From contig NZ_CP046155.1 of the NCBI RefSeq assembly GCF_016403105.1, forward strand, positions 2,108,001 through 2,172,000: DNA of 64,000 nt. Reading direction: 5' to 3'. Positions within the stretch are counted from its first letter, which is position 1; each line of letters starts with the position of its first letter. The notes beneath the pieces were generated by a model. It worked only from the letters and a program-made list of their open reading frames with translations, did not search any database and was not told where the DNA came from. This document shows, piece by piece, positions 40,880 through 51,384 of this stretch. The position numbers were made by a program, and so were the translations under genes. The DNA comes from Leptolyngbya sp. BL0902 (GTDB lineage: Bacteria > Cyanobacteriota > Cyanobacteriia > Phormidesmidales > Phormidesmidaceae).

Positions 40880-42874
40880 ATGGCTGTTTTTGTTGAAGTT
40901 GACCACGTTGATCGCGTCTTTAACCTGCCCGATGGTGGGGAATATATTGCCCTCAAAAATATTGATCTGAATATCCACAAAGGGGAATTTGTCTCCCTGG
41001 TGGGGCACTCTGGCTGCGGCAAATCCACCCTGCTGAATATTCTTTCTGGATTGGATAAACCCAGCAGTGGCGGCATCATCCTAGAGGGGCGGCAGGTGAC
41101 GGAACCTGGCCCCGACCGGATGGTGGTGTTCCAAAACTATTCCCTCCTGCCCTGGCTGACGGTGCGCCAAAACATCGAGCTGGCGGTGGATCAGGTGATG
41201 GGGCACCATCCCAAGGCGGTGCGGAAGCGGATGGTGGATCACCACATTGACATGGTGGGGCTGCAAAAGGCGGCGGACAAGCGACCGGGGCAGATTTCCG
41301 GCGGCATGAAGCAGCGGGTGGCGATTGCCCGTGCCCTGGCGATTAGGCCCAAGCTGCTGTTGTTGGATGAACCCTTTGGGGCGCTGGATGCGTTGACCCG
41401 TGGCGGTTTGCAGGAACAGCTCATGCAGATTTGCCAAGAGCATGAAGTCACCTGTGTGATGGTGACGCATGATGTGGATGAGGCGCTGCTGCTGAGCGAC
41501 CGCATTGTGCTGATGACCAACGGCCCCGAAGCCCACGTGGGTCAGATTGTGGATGTGCCCTTCCCTCGCCCCCGCGAGCGCATGGAGGTGGTGAAGCACC
41601 CCAACTACTACAGCCTGCGGAACGAGATTGTCTATTTCCTCAACCAGCAAAAGCGGGCCAAGCTGCAACGGGCCAAGCCTGCGGTGGCGGTGGCGGCCAA
41701 CGGCCTGGAAAAGGTGAACCTGGAGCTGGGGTTCATTCCCCTGGTGGACTGTGCGCCGCTGATTGTCGCTAAGGAAAAGGGCCTGTTTGAAGCCAACGGT
41801 CTCAGCCAAGTGACCCTGAACCGAGAGCCGAGCTGGAATGCCATTGCCGATGGGGTCACCAAGGGACGGCTGGATGCGGCGATGATGGTGGCGGGGATGC
41901 CCCTGGGCTTGACCCTAGGCTATGGCAACCAGCGCCCGATGCCCATGGTCAGCGCCCTCACCCTCAGCCGCAACGGCAACGCCATCACCTTTAGTAAGCG
42001 CCTGTTTGATCAGGGCGTGCGTTCCCTAGAAGATTTCAAAGCAGCTCTCGACCGTCGGCCCGACCAAGTGCATACCCTGGCGGCGGTGCATCCCACCTCC
42101 ATGCACAACCTACTGCTGCGCTACTGGCTGGCGGCGGGCGGCATCGACCCCGACCGGGACGTGAGCGTGACGGTGATTCCCCCGGCTCAAATGGCCTCGA
42201 ACCTGAAGTCGGGCACCATCGACGGCTACTGCGTGGGCGAACCCTGGAATGCGCGGGCGGTGGCCGAAGGGCAAGGCGTGGTGCTGGCCACCGATAACGA
42301 CATCTGGCCGGGGCACCTCGAAAAGGTTCTGGGCGTCACCGAAGCCTGGGCGAACCAGTATCCCAAAACTCACCTCGCCCTGGTGAAGGCGCTGCTGGAA
42401 GCCTGCGAATACTGCGACGACCGCCGCAACCGGGAGGAAATTGCCGAAATGCTGGCCCGTCCTGAATACGTGGGTGCCGACGAAGACCTGATTCGCCAAG
42501 GCTTTATCGACCCCTACGACCGAGGCGACGGCAGCGAACCCCAGCAAGTGCTCAACTACATCCAGTTCTTTACGGGCAAGGCCAACTTCCCCGATGTCAC
42601 CGAGGCGGTGTGGATGATGACCCAAATGGCCCGCTGGGGAATCACCCCCTTCCCCCGCAACTGGCTAGAAATTGCCGAACGGGTGAAGCGATCCGACATC
42701 TTCGGCCAAGCGGCCCGCGAACTGGGCCTGCTCGACATTGGCCGCGACCGTCACACCATCACCCTCTTCGATGGCATCCCCTTCGACCCCGATCATCCCC
42801 TCGACTACCTCAACCAATTCGCCATCAAACGCGATTTGCGTATTGAGGAAATGCCGATGGAAAGCCGCCGATAA
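40880..42874 (+). CDS. nrtC: Nitrate ABC transporter ATPase fused to NrtA-like domain
   Basis: 664 residues. Residues 1-~255: ABC ATPase (Walker [12 protein letters not shown], signature [16 protein letters not shown], Walker [27 protein letters not shown]). Residues ~275-664: NrtA-like domain ([56 protein letters not shown]), a regulatory nitrate-binding module. In Synechococcus this domain mediates ammonium inhibition of uptake. The fused layout is diagnostic of NrtC/CmpC. Confidence 0.93.
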   Translation: MAVFVEVDHVDRVFNLPDGGEYIALKNIDLNIHKGEFVSLVGHSGCGKSTLLNILSGLDKPSSGGIILEGRQVTEPGPDRMVVFQNYSLLPWLTVRQNIELAVDQVMGHHPKAVRKRMVDHHIDMVGLQKAADKRPGQISGGMKQRVAIARALAIRPKLLLLDEPFGALDALTRGGLQEQLMQICQEHEVTCVMVTHDVDEALLLSDRIVLMTNGPEAHVGQIVDVPFPRPRERMEVVKHPNYYSLRNEIVYFLNQQKRAKLQRAKPAVAVAANGLEKVNLELGFIPLVDCAPLIVAKEKGLFEANGLSQVTLNREPSWNAIADGVTKGRLDAAMMVAGMPLGLTLGYGNQRPMPMVSALTLSRNGNAITFSKRLFDQGVRSLEDFKAALDRRPDQVHTLAAVHPTSMHNLLLRYWLAAGGIDPDRDVSVTVIPPAQMASNLKSGTIDGYCVGEPWNARAVAEGQGVVLATDNDIWPGHLEKVLGVTEAWANQYPKTHLALVKALLEACEYCDDRRNREEIAEMLARPEYVGADEDLIRQGFIDPYDRGDGSEPQQVLNYIQFFTGKANFPDVTEAVWMMTQMARWGITPFPRNWLEIAERVKRSDIFGQAARELGLLDIGRDRHTITLFDGIPFDPDHPLDYLNQFAIKRDLRIEEMPMESRR

Positions 42875-42882
42875 TTTTGCCT

Positions 42883-42922
42883 TTTGAACTTTGAACTTTG
42901 CATTTTGAATTCAAAGTTCAAA
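42883..42922. repeat. 13-bp inverted repeat between nrtC and nrtD
   Basis: Perfect arms TTTGAACTTTGAA (42883-42895) and TTCAAAGTTCAAA (42910-42922) with a 14-nt loop. An AT-rich hairpin in the 88-bp gap; similar filler motifs are frequent in cyanobacterial spacers. Confidence 0.75.
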
Positions 42923-42962
42923 TTTGAGCCTTCAAAACTCACCCCATCCTCTTTAACTGACC

Positions 42963-43802
42963 ATGCAAGTGTTAAACTCTCCCACCCAATCCCCCTCTGA
43001 GCGCCTGACCCAGGAACCCTTCTTGGTGATCGACAACCTCTCGAAGGTCTACCCCACCCCCACCGGAGACTACGTGGTGCTGGATGGCATCAATCTCGCG
43101 GTGAAGGAAGGGGAATTTGTCTGCGTCATCGGCCACTCTGGCTGCGGCAAATCCACCCTGCTGGATATGGTGGCGGGCTTTCGGCAACCCACCGAGGGCC
43201 AAGTACGCCTAGAGACTCAGCCGATCCAAGAACCCGGCCCCGACCGCATGGTGGTGTTCCAAAACTACTCCCTGCTGCCCTGGCTCACGGCCTACGAGAA
43301 TATCTATTTAGGGGTGAATTCCGTCTTCCCCAACAAGCCGGAAAAGGTGAAGAAGCGGATTGTGATGGAGCACCTCGCCCTGGTGGGCCTAGAGGAAGCC
43401 GCCCACAAAAAGCCCGGTGCCCTCTCCGGCGGCATGAAGCAGCGGGTTTGCATTGCTCGTGCCCTAGCCCTGCGGCCCAAGGTGTTGATTTTGGACGAAC
43501 CCTTCGGTGCCCTCGACCCCATCACCCGCGAGGAACTTCAGGAGGAACTGCTGAAAATCTGGCAAGACCACAAAATTACGGTGTTGATGATCACCCACGA
43601 CATCGATGAAGCCCTGTTTTTGAGCGACCGGGTAGTGATGATGACCAACGGCCCAGCGGCGCAAATCGGCGAAGTGATGAGCGTTCCCTTTGCCCGTCCC
43701 CGCGACCGCAGCCGGATTATGGAAGACCCCCGCTTCTACGAACTGCGCAACGAAGCCCTCGACTTCCTCTACCACCGCTACGCCCACGACGATACGGAGT
43801 AA
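42963..43802 (+). CDS. nrtD: Nitrate ABC transporter ATP-binding protein
   Basis: 279 residues, single ATPase domain: [20 protein letters not shown] (Walker A), [18 protein letters not shown] (signature), [20 protein letters not shown] (Walker B), ITHDIDEALFLSDRVVMMTN (switch). Very close to the NrtC ATPase half. Pairs with NrtC on the NrtB dimer. Last gene of the operon here; neither narB nor nirA follows. Confidence 0.9.
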   Translation: MQVLNSPTQSPSERLTQEPFLVIDNLSKVYPTPTGDYVVLDGINLAVKEGEFVCVIGHSGCGKSTLLDMVAGFRQPTEGQVRLETQPIQEPGPDRMVVFQNYSLLPWLTAYENIYLGVNSVFPNKPEKVKKRIVMEHLALVGLEEAAHKKPGALSGGMKQRVCIARALALRPKVLILDEPFGALDPITREELQEELLKIWQDHKITVLMITHDIDEALFLSDRVVMMTNGPAAQIGEVMSVPFARPRDRSRIMEDPRFYELRNEALDFLYHRYAHDDTE

Positions 43803-43990
43803 CGGAACAAGCCCAGCAATATCAAGCGTGACCCATCTGTACTACAGGGCCTCTAGCATTGGCTTTTGCGCTACTTTCAGGGCAGGGTCGCAAGGCTCTA
43901 GCGTGGGCAATCATCGGCCAGAAAGGTGAATAAGTCGTCTGGGGCAGGGCAGATATAGTGGTGTCATCCCCTAGATGGAGCATTGCCCCC

Positions 43991-46900
43991 ATGCGACAGG
44001 CTAGAAAGTGGTTGGGTTTAATGGTGCTGACGGCTCCGCTGGTCTTTATTGGATCAGCTTGGGCCAAAGCCTCTGAATGGCCCAACATCAAAGATACGCA
44101 ATTACTGACACCAGGCATTCAGACCAAGGAAAGTACCTCAGGTACCTTTAGCACTACGTACCACCTAGATGACCGCAGCGGGAATATTACGCTGCAATCG
44201 GGTAACGATGGCGCTGATTCGGTGCGGTTGGTCAACGCACATCAGTTTGAAGGTCGGGCAGGTCAGACAATGACCATCCAGGTTAGAAGTCGTGACTTTC
44301 CGCCCTACCTCCTCCTGCTCGATGAATCCACCAAGGCGCTGGTGGGTGTTGGATTGATCACCCTAGTTTCCAATGAGGATGCTTGGCTGGTGGCTACCCT
44401 GCCAGCAGACGGCACCTACAGCCTCTATGTGACCACCCACAACGACAATGGTCGGGGAGCCTATCAGTTTCGGATTGCCAACGCAACGGAGGCGGAGATT
44501 TTGACCGCTGAAGCTGCGTTCCTATCAGAGCGGGGAGGGGGGCAGTACGATGATGGGAACTTTGCCGCCGCACTACAGTTTTATGGGCAAGCCTTGAACA
44601 ACCTCCAATCTGTAGATGCGATGGGCCGTGAGGCCATACCCGAAACGCTGTGGGCGATCCATAGCCGAGAGAAGGCCAGGATATTGCTGATGATGGGCAA
44701 TGCCCACGACCCCCTAGGCAATTATGAGCAGGCCATCGACTTTCAGCAGCAGGCCATTGACCTTCGGCGTCAACTTCAAGATCAGCGAGGTGTGGCTGTT
44801 GCGCTGACGGCCCTCGGCAATACCCACAGCCGTCAGCAGCAGCATGAAGCGGCCATCGCCGCCTACGAACAAGCCTTAGAGATTTGGCAAGCCCTAGACA
44901 ATAGAGCAGAGACAGAGTCCCTGTTAGATCGACTGGGAAACCTCTACAGCGTCACCCACCAGCACCAACGCGCTATCGAGGCCCACGAGCAATCCCTAGC
45001 CATCAAGCAGGCCAACCAGAACCGCCGTGGTGAGGCAGAAGTGCTGCGGTATCTTGGCATCTCCCATCGCATCCTCAGTAACTATCCCCAAGCCCTTGAC
45101 CTTCATCAGCAGTCTCTCACCGTCGCCCGTGCGATTTCAGATCGCACCCAGGAGGCAGCAGCCATTGGTAATTTAGGGCTCGTTTATGGGGCGATGGGCA
45201 ACCCCGCGCAGGCCCTTGACTGGCATCAACAAGCCCTAGAGATTTACACCGAGCTTAGCGACATTAACGGGCAAAGTAATGCTCTAGACAGCCTTGGTAT
45301 TGCCCATTTCAATCTAGGGCAGTATCCGCAGGCGATGGAGTCCTATCAGCAGGCACTGACGTTATCCCATGGGGCCAATGACACCGCTGGGATTCGCCGC
45401 ACAACCAATAACCTGGGCTTTTTGTACCAAACCCTAGGCCGAGACGAGCAAGCTTTTGAACTGTATGAACAAAGTTTGAGTTTGGCCCGCCAGTTGCAAG
45501 ATCGCTCTAGTGAAGCTCTAGCACTTAGAAACCTGGCATCCGTTCACCCCAACTATTTTCGCCGCATTGAACTGTTGAACCAAAGCATTGAGATCGCCAA
45601 CAACTTAGACGAACCTCTCGCCTTGATTCGAGCTTGGGTTGACCTAGGCCAATGGTACTTTGCCAACCCTAGGACGTTAGGAGTGTCAGAGGGTGCGTTA
45701 CAGGTTGATTGGAGATACCCAGAAATTCTAGAGTTCTATCAACGAGCACTCACCCTTGCTCAGCAGCGTGGCCTGCGGGCCGCAGAGGCTTCTATTCTGA
45801 ATGACTTGGGCAATGTTTACCGGAGTATCAATCCATCCCTAACTCCAGATGCAATCATCGCCTACGAGCAAAGTCTTGCCATTTACCGCGAACGGGACAA
45901 TCAAGCGGAGGTAGGGAATAGTCTCTATCGGCTGGCTCTTGCTCACCTAGATTTAGCGCAGTATGCCCAGGCAGAACAGTACCTACAGAGCGCTCTAGAC
46001 GTGCTCGATAACCTGCGCGAAGGCGACCTCAGCGATGCGGATAAGTTAGCGCTGTTTGAAACCCAACGGGGAGCCTATGGGACTCTACAACGTATTCTGA
46101 TCAATCAGGGGCGGACGGAAGATGCCTTGGTGGCCTCAGAGCGGGGAAGGGCCAGGGTGTTGGTCGAAACATTAGCCAATCCAACAGGCAACTCAGTGGA
46201 GCTAGAGCGTCTTGATACCGTCCCTAATTTGGCCCAAATTCGGCGCATTGCCCAGCAGCAAAACGTCACCCTTGTGAGCTATGCCAGACCCCAGGGGGCC
46301 AACCAACTCTATATCTGGGTTGTGCAGCCCACGGGCAACATTGCCTTTGAGTCGGTAGCCCTGGCCTCAGAGACCAGTCTTGCGGTAGAAAATGCAGCGG
46401 GAAACATCGAACTTCAGCGTCAACCCTCAAGCGAGCCTCGCCTACAAGACTTGGTCACGATAGCCCGCCAGTCCCTTGGCGTGCGCGGCGACCGTTTTGC
46501 CACTGCCCTTGTGGAACTTACCCCCGAAGCCCTGGCCCGTCAGCAGGCCGAAACCGAAGCCAACCTCCGCCAGCTCTACGATGTGCTGATTGCCCCCATC
46601 GCCGACCTGCTGCCCACCGACCCCACGCAGCCCGTGGTCTTTGTGCCCCAAGACGAGCTGTTTCTGGTGCCCTTCGCCGCCCTCAAAGCGCCCGATGGCC
46701 AATACCTGATTGAGAACCACACCCTTCTCACCTCTCCCTCCATTCAGGTGTTTGGCCTTGCCACCGAAGCTAGGGCCAGCGGCGGTTCCTTTGCGGTTCG
46801 CAACCCGCTGATTGTGGGCAACCCCACCATGCCCACAGTCACCTTCCTCAGCGAGGGCGGCACTTTCCAGGATGTGCGGCTCGATCCACTGCCCGGTGCC

Positions 46901-47443
46901 CAGCGAGAGGCCGAAGCCATTTCGGGCTTTCTGCAAACTCCCGCTTTGCTAGGAAATGCCGCCACCAAAACGGCGGTGCAGCAGCGCATGGCGGGGGCCG
47001 ATGTGATCCACCTAGCCACCCATGGCCTGCTAGAGTATGGCGACCCGCAACAGACTGGAACCCGTGACTTTCCCGGTGCCATTGCCCTCGCCCCTGGTGG
47101 TGGCGATGACGGCTTGCTAACGGCGGCGGACATTTTGCAGATGAACTTGCAGGCGGATCTGGCCGTCCTCAGCGCCTGCGACACCGGGCGGGGGCGAATT
47201 ACGGGGGATGGCGTAGTGGGTCTATCTCGCGCCTTTGTGGCGGCGGGGGTGCCCAGCATCATCGTGTCCCTGTGGGCGGTAGATGACGAGGCCACGGCTG
47301 ACCTGATGGTGGCCTTTTACGACCATTGGCAACAGAGCGGCGACAAGGCCCAGGCATTGAGACAGGCCATGCTCACCACCCTGGAGCAACACCCCGACCC
47401 GCGCCTGTGGTCGGCGTTTACGCTGATTGGTTCTCCCAATTAG
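43991..47443 (+). CDS. Exported TPR-CHAT protease-domain protein
   Basis: 1150 residues. Signal peptide MRQARKWLGLMVLTAPLVFI with cleavage after AWA, so exported. Residues ~45-150 form a beta domain (pre-peptidase-like: LPADGTYSLYVTTHNDNGRG). TPR array from about 165 to 680 (units such as GVAVALTALGNTHSRQQQHE). C-terminal CHAT caspase-fold domain at ~830-1150, with catalytic His1011 (IHLATHGLLEY) and Cys1063 (LSACDTGRG). CHAT proteins are caspase relatives. The ATG at 43991 gives the signal peptide; a GTG at 43958 would extend it. Neighbours are two further exported proteases. Confidence 0.85.
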   Translation: MRQARKWLGLMVLTAPLVFIGSAWAKASEWPNIKDTQLLTPGIQTKESTSGTFSTTYHLDDRSGNITLQSGNDGADSVRLVNAHQFEGRAGQTMTIQVRSRDFPPYLLLLDESTKALVGVGLITLVSNEDAWLVATLPADGTYSLYVTTHNDNGRGAYQFRIANATEAEILTAEAAFLSERGGGQYDDGNFAAALQFYGQALNNLQSVDAMGREAIPETLWAIHSREKARILLMMGNAHDPLGNYEQAIDFQQQAIDLRRQLQDQRGVAVALTALGNTHSRQQQHEAAIAAYEQALEIWQALDNRAETESLLDRLGNLYSVTHQHQRAIEAHEQSLAIKQANQNRRGEAEVLRYLGISHRILSNYPQALDLHQQSLTVARAISDRTQEAAAIGNLGLVYGAMGNPAQALDWHQQALEIYTELSDINGQSNALDSLGIAHFNLGQYPQAMESYQQALTLSHGANDTAGIRRTTNNLGFLYQTLGRDEQAFELYEQSLSLARQLQDRSSEALALRNLASVHPNYFRRIELLNQSIEIANNLDEPLALIRAWVDLGQWYFANPRTLGVSEGALQVDWRYPEILEFYQRALTLAQQRGLRAAEASILNDLGNVYRSINPSLTPDAIIAYEQSLAIYRERDNQAEVGNSLYRLALAHLDLAQYAQAEQYLQSALDVLDNLREGDLSDADKLALFETQRGAYGTLQRILINQGRTEDALVASERGRARVLVETLANPTGNSVELERLDTVPNLAQIRRIAQQQNVTLVSYARPQGANQLYIWVVQPTGNIAFESVALASETSLAVENAAGNIELQRQPSSEPRLQDLVTIARQSLGVRGDRFATALVELTPEALARQQAETEANLRQLYDVLIAPIADLLPTDPTQPVVFVPQDELFLVPFAALKAPDGQYLIENHTLLTSPSIQVFGLATEARASGGSFAVRNPLIVGNPTMPTVTFLSEGGTFQDVRLDPLPGAQREAEAISGFLQTPALLGNAATKTAVQQRMAGADVIHLATHGLLEYGDPQQTGTRDFPGAIALAPGGGDDGLLTAADILQMNLQADLAVLSACDTGRGRITGDGVVGLSRAFVAAGVPSIIVSLWAVDDEATADLMVAFYDHWQQSGDKAQALRQAMLTTLEQHPDPRLWSAFTLIGSPN

Positions 47444-47577
47444 GGTGGGCTGTCTATGGCTTACAGAGTCCTAGACTACGGATCTTCCTCAAGGTTGCCA
47501 TGAAATAATGTGGTGGAGCTGTATAAGTCTCATCACGTCAGACGTAGATCACACTGTTTACCCACGTTGTGATTCTG

Positions 47578-48597
47578 ATGAAACGACTGTCTTTGTCTAA
47601 TCTGTCTTTGTCTAATCTGTCCTTGTTCAGAGCCGCAGGGCTGATGGCCACGGGTGCGGCCCTGCTCGGCGCGGGGGTGGCCACTCCCCTAGCAGCCCAG
47701 GCGGGGTCTGCGGTGCTGGAGGCGTTTACCCAGGCACAACACGCCGCCGCCGAAAAAGCGCGTAGCTTTGGCCTAGGGCCGGATCTTGAGTCCCAGATTC
47801 CAGAGGAATTGAACCAGTCTCAACATCCAACCGCGCAGGATGCTGATGGGAGTGGTCGAGGTATTATCGGCCTCAGCGATGATCGCGCTCCGATGACCAG
47901 CCGTAGCTATCCGTGGTCGGCGATTGGGCGACTGCAAAGCCCGGTAGATGAGAACACCATCACCATCTGTAGCGGCACCTTGGTGGCTCCAGATATCGTC
48001 CTCACCAATGCCCACTGTGTGATCAACCCCGAAACCAGCGAAATCAAGCCCGACATCACCTTTCATCCCAATATGATTGATGGCCGCGTGGCCGACCCCA
48101 GCCACATCGCCCAGGCCGTAGACCTGATCTATGGCACCGATTTTCGCAACGACAACCGCGCCCCCCACCCCCAAGATTGGGCTTTTGTGCAGCTAGATCG
48201 TCCCCTCGGCGACACCTACGGCACCCTGGGCTGGACGCCCCTTTCTGTGGGCGACCTGGTGCGGAACCACCGCAACCAAATCATTACCGTGGGCTACTCT
48301 GGCGACTTTCCGGCGGAGGCACCGGGGCGCACCGCTGGCGTCCACATGGGCTGCAATGTGCTGGGCGAAGTGGAAGGTAGCCTCATCCACGACTGCGACA
48401 CTCACCCCGGCTCCTCCGGTGGCCCAATGATGACGGTGATTAACGGCGAGTACCGCATCATTGGCATCAACTCCGCCGAACGCACCGAACGCGCCACCAA
48501 CCCCACCACGGGCGAGGTGGTCGCCAGCCGAGGCATCGTCAACTACGGCGTTAAAATTCAGCCCATCATCGACTTCCTCCGTCAGGCCCAACGATAG
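47578..48597 (+). CDS. Exported trypsin-like serine protease
   Basis: 339 residues. Leader with a SLSNL repeat and a hydrophobic stretch (GLMATGAALLGAGVATPLAA), so secreted. Chymotrypsin-fold catalytic triad: His146 in VLTNAHCVI, Asp200 in HPQDWAFVQLD, Ser280 in HPGSSGGPMM. Cysteines near the triad could form disulphides. The closest type is V8/glutamyl endopeptidase-like. Start set at the ATG at 47578; a GTG lies 9 bp earlier. It sits between the CHAT and the caspase genes. Confidence 0.85.
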   Translation: MKRLSLSNLSLSNLSLFRAAGLMATGAALLGAGVATPLAAQAGSAVLEAFTQAQHAAAEKARSFGLGPDLESQIPEELNQSQHPTAQDADGSGRGIIGLSDDRAPMTSRSYPWSAIGRLQSPVDENTITICSGTLVAPDIVLTNAHCVINPETSEIKPDITFHPNMIDGRVADPSHIAQAVDLIYGTDFRNDNRAPHPQDWAFVQLDRPLGDTYGTLGWTPLSVGDLVRNHRNQIITVGYSGDFPAEAPGRTAGVHMGCNVLGEVEGSLIHDCDTHPGSSGGPMMTVINGEYRIIGINSAERTERATNPTTGEVVASRGIVNYGVKIQPIIDFLRQAQR

Positions 48598-48711
48598 CCC
48601 CCCAGCCAGATCGGGCCATCAAAATCCCCAAAACCCTCCGATCTGGCCTAACCTTATCCCAACTCCCGACTCCCTGTCCCCGACTCCCTGTCCCCGACTC
48701 CCCCCTTCCCC

Positions 48712-51018
48712 ATGCCCCCCATCAAACGCCGCCACTTCCTACAAGCTGCCGGATCCACCCTCGCCGCCCTTGGCCTCAGCCAAACGGACTTTTTACGCCA
48801 AACCCAGTCGTACAGTCGCGCCCTGGCCCAAACCACGCCCCGCAAACTGGCCCTGCTGGTGGGCATCAATCAATACAGTGCCCTCAATATCCCAAACCTG
48901 AACGGTTGCGTTCGCGATGTGGAAATGCAGTACGAGGTGCTGGTACACCGCTACGGCTTCAACCCCAGCGACATTGTGATGCTCAAAGACGGCTCGGATT
49001 TGCTGCCTACACGGGCCAACATCCTGCAAGCCTTTGAGGAACATTTGATTGCCCAGGCCCGCCCCGGTGATGTGGTGGTGTTTCACTATTCCGGCCACGG
49101 GTCGCGGGTGTTGGATCCTAACCCGATTGTGGTGAGCCAGTGCGGCCCCAACAGCAATCCCAACGGCATCAACGGCACCCTCGTCCCCAGCGATGCCACC
49201 TTTACCCGCATCAGCGACATCGAGTGGGGCGTAACGGACATCATGGGTCGCAGTCTGTTTTTGCTCACCCAGCGCCTCCAGACCGACCAGGTTTGCATGG
49301 TGCTGGATAGCTGTTTTTCGGGGGCGGGCACGCGCGGCAATGCCCAGGTGAGATCCACCACCAACTCCCGCCTCAGCAATGGGGCAAGAATCCTCCGGCC
49401 CAGTGAGGCCGAACTGGACATGCAGGCTCGATGGAAGCAAGATTTGGGGCTAGAACTCGATGCCTTTAACCGCCGCCGTTCCGAGGGCATTGCCCAGGGC
49501 ATCGCCATTGGCTCCGCCAGTTGCGACCAAGAAGCCTACGAACTGCCCTTTGACACCAACGCCGTCGCCGGAGCCTTCACCTACCTGTTGACTAGCTACC
49601 TGTGGCAGCTTCCCGCGCCAGAATCCGCCCGCACCACCCAGATCAACCTCGTTCGCAGCACCCGCCTCGCCGCCCAAAGCCGAGGTACCCAGGTGCCCAT
49701 CTTCGAGGCTGCTCCCGGCAGCAATGTTCTGGATCAGCCGCTGTATTTTGCCAATACCCTGGCCCCCTTTGCCGAAGGCGTGGTGCTCAGTGTCATCAGC
49801 GACCAAATTGAACTGTGGCTGGGGGGCATGTCAGAACACACCCTCCAAACCGCCCAACCGGGCAGCGTCTATGCCCTGATCGACCCGGCCACCGCTCAAG
49901 AGGTCGGAGATATTCGGCTAGAGTCGCGCATCGGCCTGCGAGGCATTGCCCGCCCGGTCGGAACCGTCAACGCCCGGTCAGGGCTGCTGGTACGCGAGAA
50001 GGTCGCCGCCCTCGCCCTGCCCACCCTGCGAGTCGGCCTAGATCCTTCCCTCGCTGCCGAACAGCAGGTGGCCACCACCGCCCTCACGAGTGCCCTCAGC
50101 ACCAGCAACGGCGACAGTCGTGTCACCGTGCTGCCCCTCGACCAGCAAAGCAACGTAGCCTACGTGCTCGCCCGCACCGATGACGACACCCAAGCCCGTC
50201 TGCGGCAGGCCGGAATCCCCCCCGAACATCTTCCTGCGGTGGGTTCCATCGCCCTCTACTCGGCAGACTTATCCACCGTGGTGCTGGGCACCGCCGGAGG
50301 AGCCGTCAACGAAACATCAGCGGCGGCGGTACAGCGGCTACGGCCCCGATTGCGCGGCTTGCTGGCGGCCCAAGTGCTGCAATCCCTAGCCGGACTCTCC
50401 TCAGATTTGCGGGTCAGCGGGGAGATCATCCCCCGTAGCGGCCAGGGCGGCACCGTGCCCTTTGCCAGCCGAGGCTCCCGGGGCCAGGGAAGCGTTCGCA
50501 CCCAAATTGCCCCCGCCACCTATCAATCTGAGGAACTGATCGACGTTCGCATCACCAACGAAGAAAGCACCCCCGTCTACGTCGCTTGCCTGATCATCGA
50601 CAGCAGCGGCAATTTAATTACCCTACACCCCGCCCGCTGGGATGCCCCTGACCTAGCCTCCCAAATTGCCCCCGGCGAGTCGCTGGTGGTGCCCCGCGCC
50701 GAAGATGGCGTGCAGTTTAGAGTCAAGGGTGCAGGCTTTTTAGAAATTTTGACCATCATCAGCCAAACTCCGCTGCGGGGGCTGCTGCGCAATATGCAGG
50801 CCATCGCCAGCCGAGATGGGCGCACCCGTGGGGCCGTCCGTTTTGGTGACGGCGCAGGGGATCACCTGACGATGCTGGATGACCTCTTGGGAGACGTAGA
50901 TACCCTCTCCCGCAGCCGCGCCACCGGGGCGCTAGAAAGCCGCATAGACAGTCAATCTACAGCGGTTGAAGCCGGGGCCATTGCCGCCTTTTCTACCATT
51001 CTCGAAATTGTGGAGTAA
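48712..51018 (+). CDS. Tat-exported orthocaspase (caspase family protein)
   Basis: 768 residues. Tat leader IKRRHFLQAAGSTLAALGLS. Caspase domain (residues ~45-330): KLALLVGINQYS, His129 in VVFHYSGHGSRV, Cys201 in VCMVLDSCFSGAG, so the dyad is complete. The C-terminal part (about 600-700) resembles DUF4384 (VDVRITNEESTPVYVACLII). Orthocaspases cleave after Arg/Lys and are linked to stress and death in cyanobacteria. The spacer upstream (48657-48706) has a tandem CCCTGTCCCCGACT repeat. Confidence 0.9.
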   Translation: MPPIKRRHFLQAAGSTLAALGLSQTDFLRQTQSYSRALAQTTPRKLALLVGINQYSALNIPNLNGCVRDVEMQYEVLVHRYGFNPSDIVMLKDGSDLLPTRANILQAFEEHLIAQARPGDVVVFHYSGHGSRVLDPNPIVVSQCGPNSNPNGINGTLVPSDATFTRISDIEWGVTDIMGRSLFLLTQRLQTDQVCMVLDSCFSGAGTRGNAQVRSTTNSRLSNGARILRPSEAELDMQARWKQDLGLELDAFNRRRSEGIAQGIAIGSASCDQEAYELPFDTNAVAGAFTYLLTSYLWQLPAPESARTTQINLVRSTRLAAQSRGTQVPIFEAAPGSNVLDQPLYFANTLAPFAEGVVLSVISDQIELWLGGMSEHTLQTAQPGSVYALIDPATAQEVGDIRLESRIGLRGIARPVGTVNARSGLLVREKVAALALPTLRVGLDPSLAAEQQVATTALTSALSTSNGDSRVTVLPLDQQSNVAYVLARTDDDTQARLRQAGIPPEHLPAVGSIALYSADLSTVVLGTAGGAVNETSAAAVQRLRPRLRGLLAAQVLQSLAGLSSDLRVSGEIIPRSGQGGTVPFASRGSRGQGSVRTQIAPATYQSEELIDVRITNEESTPVYVACLIIDSSGNLITLHPARWDAPDLASQIAPGESLVVPRAEDGVQFRVKGAGFLEILTIISQTPLRGLLRNMQAIASRDGRTRGAVRFGDGAGDHLTMLDDLLGDVDTLSRSRATGALESRIDSQSTAVEAGAIAAFSTILEIVE

Positions 51019-51069
51019 TTGAGCAGCAGTTCTATACTGGACGTATTCCACCCACCCAGGGGGAGACCC

Positions 51070-51384
51070 ATGCAAACCGAAACCCTCAACGACCAAGCCC
51101 TCGAAGATCAAGCACATCAAGACCAAACCCTCAAGGCCCAAATTCTGGCCGAGTTGGATCACCTATCGGGCGAAACCCTAGCGGAAATTCTGGCCTACGT
51201 GCAGTCCCTCAATCCTGAGTCTGCTTCGACGGCCTCAACACCGACAGAGGAAGCGATCAATAGGGCGGCGGCGTCCACAGATGAACCAGATGTTGTTTTT
51301 GCAGATCAAGAGGCTGTTTGGCAAGCCTATTTAGAAACCGAAGCCGAGCGAGAAGAGGTGTATTGTCGCCTTGCAAACTCCTAA
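51070..51384 (+). CDS. Antitoxin of a Doc-type pair
   Basis: 104 residues. N-terminus rich in Gln/Asp/Leu (TETLNDQALEDQAHQDQTLK), a helix ILAELDHLSGETLAEILAYV (the 'L..LS.E.L.E...Y...L' antitoxin pattern), and the C-terminal tail DQEAVWQAYLETEAEREEVY, probably contacting the toxin. The ATG at 51070 is chosen; upstream codons come from the spacer. Its stop overlaps the toxin start by 14 bp. Confidence 0.7.
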   Translation: MQTETLNDQALEDQAHQDQTLKAQILAELDHLSGETLAEILAYVQSLNPESASTASTPTEEAINRAAASTDEPDVVFADQEAVWQAYLETEAEREEVYCRLANS

